Positions 6,083-11,048 of a DNA stretch of 11,048 bases are shown here, one piece after another. A program made the translations under genes and the position numbers. The DNA comes from Chloroflexota bacterium. Its GTDB lineage: Bacteria; Chloroflexota; Anaerolineae; UBA4142. The stretch is from assembly GCA_023380675.1 (NCBI GenBank), contig JAMCRS010000223.1, forward strand, positions 1 through 11,048, read 5' to 3'. The notes beneath the pieces were generated by a model. It had not been told where the DNA came from. It ran no database searches and worked only from the letters and a program-made list of their open reading frames with translations. Every line of letters starts with the position of its first letter. Positions within the stretch are counted from its first letter, which is position 1.

Positions 6083-6490
6083 ATGATCAGTTACGTGATC
6101 GTCAGCGTTATTAGCGGAATCTTGTTCGGCGTTCAGGATGGTTTGATAAATGCTAATCCATTTGCGCAGAGTCTTTACGAGGTCTACAAGCCGATCGCCA
6201 AGACATCGATAAACGCTCTGGCTGGCATCGCCATCGACCTCGTCTTCGGCTTCGTTATGGCAGGGGTCTTCCTGCTGCTCTATCAGAGTCTGCCTGGCGA
6301 AGTCGGTCTAGTCAAAGGAATCAGTTTCGCCATCCTCGTCTGGTTCTTTCGCGTCGCGATGTACGTCGCCTCCCAATGGATGATGTTCAACGTGCCGGTC
6401 AGCGCGCTGCTTTACGCTCTCGTCACTGGACTAGGCGAAATGCTCGTACTCGGAATCTTGTATGGATTAACGCTGAAACCATCAAGCTAA
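6083..6490 (+). CDS. four-helix membrane protein, unknown function
   Basis: A 135-residue, very hydrophobic protein with likely helices near residues 2-18, 45-67, 75-99 and 105-130. The N-terminal helix includes Ser-Gly-Ile-Leu-Phe-Gly-Val, followed by Asp-Gly-Leu-Ile-Asn-Ala-Asn-Pro, a motif I associate with uncharacterised small membrane proteins but cannot name. AAGGA lies eight bases before the ATG, a clear ribosome-binding site. The neighbouring genes are 267 and 253 bases away, so it is not in a tight operon. Function cannot be inferred from context. Confidence 0.78.
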   Translation: MISYVIVSVISGILFGVQDGLINANPFAQSLYEVYKPIAKTSINALAGIAIDLVFGFVMAGVFLLLYQSLPGEVGLVKGISFAILVWFFRVAMYVASQWMMFNVPVSALLYALVTGLGEMLVLGILYGLTLKPSS

Positions 6491-6743
6491 GGTGCGCGTC
6501 TGGGAACACCCGCATCCCGACAACGGCACGCACACGGCTTTCTGGTATCTTGGCTGATTGAAGAGATTGTTCTTGCCATTTCTGTATGCCGTTGCGGCGC
6601 GCTACACGTTTCCAGGCACTCCGCCCAATCACGAGCTAGGCCGCAGGCCTAACCCATTCAAAACTTCATCCACACCGGTCTATGCGAGAGTGAACGGAGT
6701 GGAGTACGGCCGTCTTCGGGTGGCAGAAACGGAGTCCTCAGCA

Positions 6744-7136
6744 ATGATTGGTATTTGGCAAGCCTACGCCGCGCTCTACTTGGCTATCGCCGGCGTCGCG
6801 ATGCTGGCGGGGTTCGGGGTCCCGCTCCTCGTGGCGCCCATGACTTGGGCGCGTCTCCTCCGCTGGGAGACACCACAACCTAGACAGTTGGTTGTATTCC
6901 TGCGGCGTTCCCTCGGGGTATTCATCTGCGTGGTCGCCGTCTTCGCGTTCAAGGTCGCTGCAACTCCGCAGGCACGGCCATTCTTCTTCGAGCTCATGCT
7001 CTGGCTTTTCGCGGGCATGATAGGGCTTCATGTCTATGGGGCGATCAAAAGGGCACAGCCGATTACAGAGACACTGGAGATTGGACTCTGGGTGATCCTC
7101 CTTCTGGTGACGTTGGCGTTCTACCCGGCGGGATGA
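6744..7136 (+). CDS. small four-helix membrane protein, unknown function
   Basis: A 130-residue protein with likely membrane helices near residues 7-32, 53-72, 82-100 and 112-128, separated by short basic loops. I chose the ATG at 6744 because GGAG lies nine bases upstream and the protein has a typical N-terminal helix there. The frame stays open back to a TTG at 6558, but that extension is rich in Pro, Arg and Asn, has no ribosome-binding site, and contains the palindrome TAGGCC-gca-GGCCTA at 6637-6651. It is more likely leader DNA. No family is recognised. Confidence 0.72.
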   Translation: MIGIWQAYAALYLAIAGVAMLAGFGVPLLVAPMTWARLLRWETPQPRQLVVFLRRSLGVFICVVAVFAFKVAATPQARPFFFELMLWLFAGMIGLHVYGAIKRAQPITETLEIGLWVILLLVTLAFYPAG

Positions 7137-7433
7137 CCTGTTTGGCTCTCGAATTGGGCCGAGGTTACGATTGCAGCCACCCAACTACTCGCTGAGGCTG
7201 ACCGGGCTGGCTGGAGGTAGGGCGCGTGCGTTGCCGCCCGAATGGGGCGAGAAGGGAGACGCGAAGCCGTTAGACAACAGAAGGTTGAACGTCTGGAAAC
7301 ACGCGCCTAACGCCCTTGATGGATTGGAGGTTGGCTCTTCAAAAGGTCCGGTCCGGCGATTCCACAGAGGGGGCGAGGCTTCAGCGTTTGCTGTCGCGTT
7401 TTTTGTTGTCGCGGCGCAATCGCTGACCTGTAG
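7137..7433. other. intergenic region with attC-like half-site motifs
   Basis: No convincing gene lies in this stretch. ACCCAAC at 7179-7185 and GTTAGAC at 7269-7275 match the RYYYAAC and GTTRRRY ends of integron attC sites, in the right order and 97 bases apart from end to end. However, the sequence just inside the two motifs pairs poorly, unlike a good attC. GCCTAAC at 7305-7311 is a further isolated match. No integrase gene is present. This is weak evidence for a recombination site. Confidence 0.2.
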
Positions 7434-7470
7434 GAAAAACAAAAAGGGGCATTCAACGCCGAATGCCCCT
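7434..7470 (-). terminator. strong intrinsic terminator on the minus strand
   Basis: AGGGGCATTC (7445-7454) and GAATGCCCCT (7461-7470) form a perfect 10-bp stem with a six-base loop. Read on the minus strand, it is followed by a T-rich run (TTTTGTTTTTC). On the plus strand no T-run follows, so it serves minus-strand transcription. The nearest minus-strand gene upstream is rpoD, which has its own terminator at 8173-8201. Hence no visible gene needs this terminator. The rest of 7471-7658 shows no clear gene on either strand. Confidence 0.75.
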
Positions 7471-7658
7471 GATGCTCTTGGTGTTCGATTCACATTGAGG
7501 GCGGGTGCGCAACCTGCAAAACCTTCACCTCACGGTTGATGCGCTTGGCAGTTCAGGCTTGAGTCCAGTGTTTGTGTCATGCCGCTCCAATCCAGCGACA
7601 CGGACTAGCCGCAACGTGGACTAACATTTGAATTGCATCACCACAAGAGGAGGCAAGA

Positions 7659-8054
7659 ATGAAAGTTGAAAAGACATTTGGTGAGTTGCATTACCTGGGG
7701 CAGATGGTCAGCAGAATAAAGACATATTACGTTTTTCGGGGCGATGACCACTATCTTGTCGTTTCGTATTCTGCTCCCCATACGGGTAACTTTAGTATTG
7801 TCGCGTCTGAGGCAGTCAATTTTGTGCAGGACCATTTTGCGGGGAAGAAAGGAATTACAAAGCACGACATAGAAGATCATCCAGCCAAGGCCAAGTACAT
7901 CAAGGGTACCTTCGACATACTGAATATTTTCTATGTGCTTGTGGCTACCAAGCAAGCCTCGATCGACAGGTCATTGAGCAAAGGCGCAACCGTTCCTCTT
8001 CACTTCAATATCAGACCGAAGAAAAAGAAAAAGAAAAAGAAAAATCGCCAGTAA
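7659..8054 (+). CDS. orphan cytoplasmic protein with a poly-lysine tail
   Basis: A 131-residue protein with an excellent ribosome-binding site (AGGAGG, six bases before the ATG). It is rich in aromatic and beta-forming residues, for example Tyr-Tyr-Val-Phe at 23-26 and Tyr-Leu-Val-Val-Ser-Tyr at 32-37. It also has a hydrophobic helix-like stretch near 84-97. Residues 121-128 are eight consecutive lysines encoded by four GAAAAA repeats. I recognise no family. The alternating pattern would fit a small alpha/beta fold. The base composition is visibly more AT-rich than the conserved minus-strand genes, which suggests recent acquisition. It converges with rpoD and shares a bidirectional terminator. 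Confidence 0.75.
   Translation: MKVEKTFGELHYLGQMVSRIKTYYVFRGDDHYLVVSYSAPHTGNFSIVASEAVNFVQDHFAGKKGITKHDIEDHPAKAKYIKGTFDILNIFYVLVATKQASIDRSLSKGATVPLHFNIRPKKKKKKKKNRQ
8021..8044 (+). repeat. hexanucleotide repeat GAAAAA x4
   Basis: Four perfect tandem copies at the 3' end of the orphan gene. Each unit is six bases, so gain or loss of a unit would change the lysine tail by two residues without shifting frame. Confidence 0.8.
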
Positions 8055-8079
8055 GTCAAGCGCGGCTTTAACCCAACCC

Positions 8080-8125
8080 GCACGAACGTCTGACACCTGC
8101 CCGCCGCCTCCGCCACGGTCGTGCA
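8080..8125 (+). repeat. dispersed 46-nt repeat, copy B
   Basis: Copy B of the repeat at 5169-5214. A 7-bp stem, CCACGGT (8113-8119) with ACCGTGG (8125-8131) around a five-base loop, covers its right end. It lies between the stop of the orphan gene and the shared terminator. Confidence 0.5.
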
Positions 8126-8172
8126 CCGTGGGAAGCGGGGCCTCTCCTCTAACAGCCTGACCAAAAAGGAAG

Positions 8173-8201
8173 AACCCCGTTTTCTGCCAGAAAACGGGGT
8201 T
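8173..8201. terminator. bidirectional intrinsic terminator between convergent genes
   Basis: AACCCCGTTTT (8173-8183) and AAAACGGGGTT (8191-8201) form a perfect 11-bp stem with a seven-base loop. The plus strand continues with TTTT. The minus strand continues with TTCTTCCTTTTT-like sequence read from the complement. It ends both the plus-strand orphan gene and rpoD, whose stop codon lies only six bases away. Confidence 0.88.
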
Positions 8202-8206
8202 TTGCA

Positions 8207-9529
<1,323 letters not shown>

Positions 9530-9582
9530 CCAGCGGCGGCTAGTCCAGGCGTATTTCTATGATTTCCCGCAGACAACAAAAT

Positions 9583-9608
9583 TGAGACAAGGGACAGACC
9601 CCGTCTCA
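9583..9608 (-). promoter_or_regulatory. hairpin at the 5' end of the rpoD message
   Basis: TGAGAC (9583-9588) pairs with GTCTCA (9603-9608), and GGG pairs with CCC inside after a two-base bulge. The predicted rpoD start is near 9607, so the RNA would begin with this stem. A T-rich AATTTTGTTG follows on the minus strand. A 5' stability hairpin or a small attenuator are both possible. The GGGACAGACCCC core also resembles a dispersed motif seen in environmental genomes. Confidence 0.45.
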
Positions 9609-9613
9609 GGGCA

Positions 9614-9642
9614 ATTATATGACATTCATAAGGCCAAGTCAA
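9614..9642 (-). promoter_or_regulatory. near-consensus promoter of rpoD
   Basis: Minus-strand -35 TTGACT (9637-9642), 17-base spacer, perfect -10 TATAAT (9614-9619). The predicted start near 9607 gives a leader of about 78 bases. The surrounding 9610-9718 stretch is AT-rich. Confidence 0.85.
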
Positions 9643-9718
9643 GCCTTTTTTGCGCCCTCTTTACAATAAATGAATGTATTTTAATGTACGCTGAGAATGT
9701 TATGACAACCACAAGCCG

Positions 9719-10618
9719 TCAGCAGCCTGACACGACGTCTGACAGCCCCTCTCGCACATAGGCGTGTGCCATGTGCGTCGTGTTGTAGGCGAAACCAATG
9801 CGGCCCGACCGGTCCGCGATGATTATGCCTCCCGAGCCGCCGACACGCCGCGCCAGGTACTCGATCGCCTTCTGAGCGACTGGCTTTGGCTCGGCGTCAC
9901 TTGCGAGCGCGTCGACGGCGTACTTGGCGAGCACGACTCGCATGATCGACTCACCCCAGCCGGTCGACGACGCGCCACCCAACAGATTGTCCGCGTAGAC
10001 CCCGCTTCCGATTATGGGGGAGTCGCCCACCCGGCCAACGCGCTTGAAACTCAGACCGCCGGTTGATGTCCCGGCGGCCACGTTCCCGGCTCGATCGACC
10101 GCAACGCAGCCGACCGTCCCGCCGCTAATCGTCCCGTGCGGCATATACTGGCCCGAGGGCGGATGGGCACTTGCCTCTTTCCATTTCGCGAGTGTCGCCG
10201 GCGTGAACATTTCAGAGTTGTCGACGAGCGGGATGCCGCATTCTGCAGCGAACGCGTCGGCGCCGTTGCCGATCAAAAGCGTGTGCTCGCTTTCGAGCAC
10301 GCGGCGCGCCAGCCGGATAGGATGCTTGACTCGGCGAACGCCGGCCACGGCTCCAGCGTCGAGTGTTCGGCCGTCCATAAAGCTCGCGTCCATCTCGATC
10401 TCCCCTTCGCGGTTGAGGCTCGATCCGGTCCCGGCGTTGAGCGCCGGGTCGTCTTCCATGCTGGCAATGGCCGCTTCGACCGCATCCAGGGTAGACCCGC
10501 CGTTCGCCAAGACCTTCCAGCCGATCTCGGCGGCGGCGTGGACCGCGAGCCGGCGCGGCTCCACCTCGTTTTCCGGAATGTCGCTTGCACCTCCATGAAC
10601 GATCAGCGTCAGGGGCAT
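9719..10618 (-). CDS. isoaspartyl peptidase / plant-type L-asparaginase
   Basis: A 299-residue Ntn-hydrolase of the EcAIII/IaaA family. The precursor cleaves itself to free the catalytic threonine, then hydrolyses beta-aspartyl dipeptides and often L-asparagine. The enzyme is cytoplasmic. The autocleavage site is Gly-Gly-Thr168-Val-Gly, so the alpha subunit is residues 1-167 and the beta subunit starts at Thr168. The supporting threonine is Thr186 in Gly-Thr-Ser-Thr-Gly-Gly. Substrate-binding Arg196 and Asp199 lie in Gly-Arg-Val-Gly-Asp-Ser-Pro, and Thr219-Gly220 lie in the later glycine loop. The N-terminus His8-Gly-Gly-Ala matches the family. I chose the ATG at 10618 because GGAG lies five bases upstream and the promoter is just beyond. 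The frame extends to 10927 through non-coding repeat DNA. It is transcribed separately from rpoD. Confidence 0.94.
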   Translation of the reverse strand: MPLTLIVHGGASDIPENEVEPRRLAVHAAAEIGWKVLANGGSTLDAVEAAIASMEDDPALNAGTGSSLNREGEIEMDASFMDGRTLDAGAVAGVRRVKHPIRLARRVLESEHTLLIGNGADAFAAECGIPLVDNSEMFTPATLAKWKEASAHPPSGQYMPHGTISGGTVGCVAVDRAGNVAAGTSTGGLSFKRVGRVGDSPIIGSGVYADNLLGGASSTGWGESIMRVVLAKYAVDALASDAEPKPVAQKAIEYLARRVGGSGGIIIADRSGRIGFAYNTTHMAHAYVREGLSDVVSGC

Positions 10619-10670
10619 ATCTACTCCATCGATGAGAGTCTGGGACCGGACGCGTACGCCGGTTCTCCTC

Positions 10671-10699
10671 ATTATAGGTGGGCAGGACACCGGGGGCAA
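10671..10699 (-). promoter_or_regulatory. promoter of the isoaspartyl peptidase gene
   Basis: Minus-strand -35 TTGCCC (10694-10699), 17-base spacer, perfect -10 TATAAT (10671-10676). The predicted start near 10664 gives a leader of about 46 bases before the GGAG and ATG. This fixes the true gene start downstream of the long open frame. Confidence 0.75.
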
Positions 10700-10777
10700 A
10701 TCCGGCCACGCGCGGTCAAGAGAGAGCGTTGAGAAACGGCGTGTCACACCAGTCCTGGCGGGACCGCTGGTGCCAGG

Positions 10778-10905
10778 GTCGCGAGGAGGCGGTCGTTGCC
10801 GACGAAGCGATCTCGCGCGGAGTGACAAAAACGCGCGTGTCGTAGCAACGCAAGCACCGGAATCAACGCGCGAGACTGCTTCGGGCGCCGCGCCCTCGCA
10901 GTGAC
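10778..10905. repeat. REP/MITE-like dispersed repeat, copy 2, with inverted halves
   Basis: The left half (core 10781-10817) matches copy 1 at 34 of 37 positions. The right half at 10872-10905 is the same motif inverted, running GAGACTGCTTCGGG to CCTCGCAGTGAC around a GGGCG/CGCCC hairpin. The two halves make a mobile-looking element of about 128 bases with no coding capacity. It sits between the peptidase promoter and the divergent gene at the right edge. Confidence 0.65.
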
Positions 10906-10947
10906 ACGGGTATGCGACTTTCTCCACACTCGCCGGTCAAGGGTGCA

Positions 10948-10977
10948 TTTCAGTTTGGGGGCGAATGGTAGCATAAT
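10948..10977 (+). promoter_or_regulatory. possible promoter for the right-edge gene
   Basis: A -10-like CATAAT (10972-10977) with a weak TTTCAG (10948-10953) 18 bases upstream. It lies about 29 bases before the ATG at 11006. Confidence 0.3.
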
Positions 10978-11005
10978 GCGGGAAACTTCATCAAAAGGTC
11001 ATGCC

Positions 11006-11048
11006 ATGAAACGCACCCGCAAAGCCCGTACACCGAAACCGACGCGCG
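11006..11048 (+). CDS. 5' end of a basic protein leaving the window
   Basis: An ATG at 11006 with AAGG seven bases upstream opens a frame of 14 visible codons, rich in Lys, Arg, Thr and Pro (Met-Lys-Arg-Thr-Arg-Lys-Ala-Arg). A second ATG at 11001 is too close to the ribosome-binding site. The gene diverges from the isoaspartyl peptidase. Too little is visible to assign a function. Confidence 0.5.
   Translation, partial: MKRTRKARTPKPTR

Noticed and set aside
5779..6114. 111-codon plus-strand open frame
   Set aside because: It overlaps the ends of two well supported genes and covers a dispersed repeat. Its composition is Arg/Thr/Ser-rich.
7171..7539. 122-codon plus-strand open frame
   Set aside because: It reads through the perfect minus-strand terminator stem and attC-like motifs, has no ribosome-binding site, and has a repeat-like composition.
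10619..10927. N-terminal extension of the isoaspartyl peptidase
   Set aside because: It covers the gene's own promoter and REP-like repeat. The family N-terminus and the GGAG site fix the start at 10618.

Overview
The window looks like part of a high-GC bacterial chromosome. The housekeeping sigma factor and the small DUF4878-like lipid-anchored or secreted protein remind me most of Chloroflexota (Anaerolineae-like lineages). That placement is recognition from memory, not a search. Conserved genes lie on the minus strand and form two blocks. A stretch of small, mostly unrecognised plus-strand genes sits between them.

Left block (1-4443, minus): the first codons of a gene leaving the window (1-23), a PAP2-family phosphatase (82-660) translationally coupled to a small membrane protein (657-1031), formate-tetrahydrofolate ligase fhs (1180-2874), a cyclodeaminase/cyclohydrolase fchA (2919-3545), and a DEDDy-type 3'-5' exonuclease-like protein (3745-4443). 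fchA and fhs form a one-carbon operon that interconverts formate, 10-formyl-THF and 5,10-methenyl-THF. It has a good promoter at 3704-3732 and a long hairpin in its leader.

Middle region (4444-8160, plus): gene-poor and repeat-rich. It holds a REP/MITE-like repeat, an orphan extended -10 promoter that points at a 51-nt hairpin and not at a convincing gene, a probable frameshifted small gene, a DUF4878-like anchored protein (5405-5815), two four-helix membrane proteins (6083-6490 and 6744-7136), and a lower-GC orphan protein with an eight-lysine tail (7659-8054). Each intact gene has its own Shine-Dalgarno sequence, and none forms a tight operon with its neighbour. A dispersed 46-nt repeat lies just after two of the stop codons. 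One strong minus-strand terminator in this region has no visible gene to serve.

Right block (8173-11048): a bidirectional terminator shared by the last plus-strand gene and rpoD, the primary sigma factor rpoD (8207-9529, minus) with a near-consensus promoter and a hairpin at its predicted +1, an isoaspartyl peptidase/L-asparaginase (9719-10618, minus) with its own strong promoter, a second copy of the REP/MITE-like repeat, and the start of a basic plus-strand protein at the right edge.

I saw no tRNA, rRNA, CRISPR array, transposase or integrase gene. The most promising undescribed signals are the orphan promoter with its hairpin (4744-4965), the repeat that follows stop codons, the orphan minus-strand terminator at 7434-7470, and the leader hairpins of fchA-fhs and rpoD.
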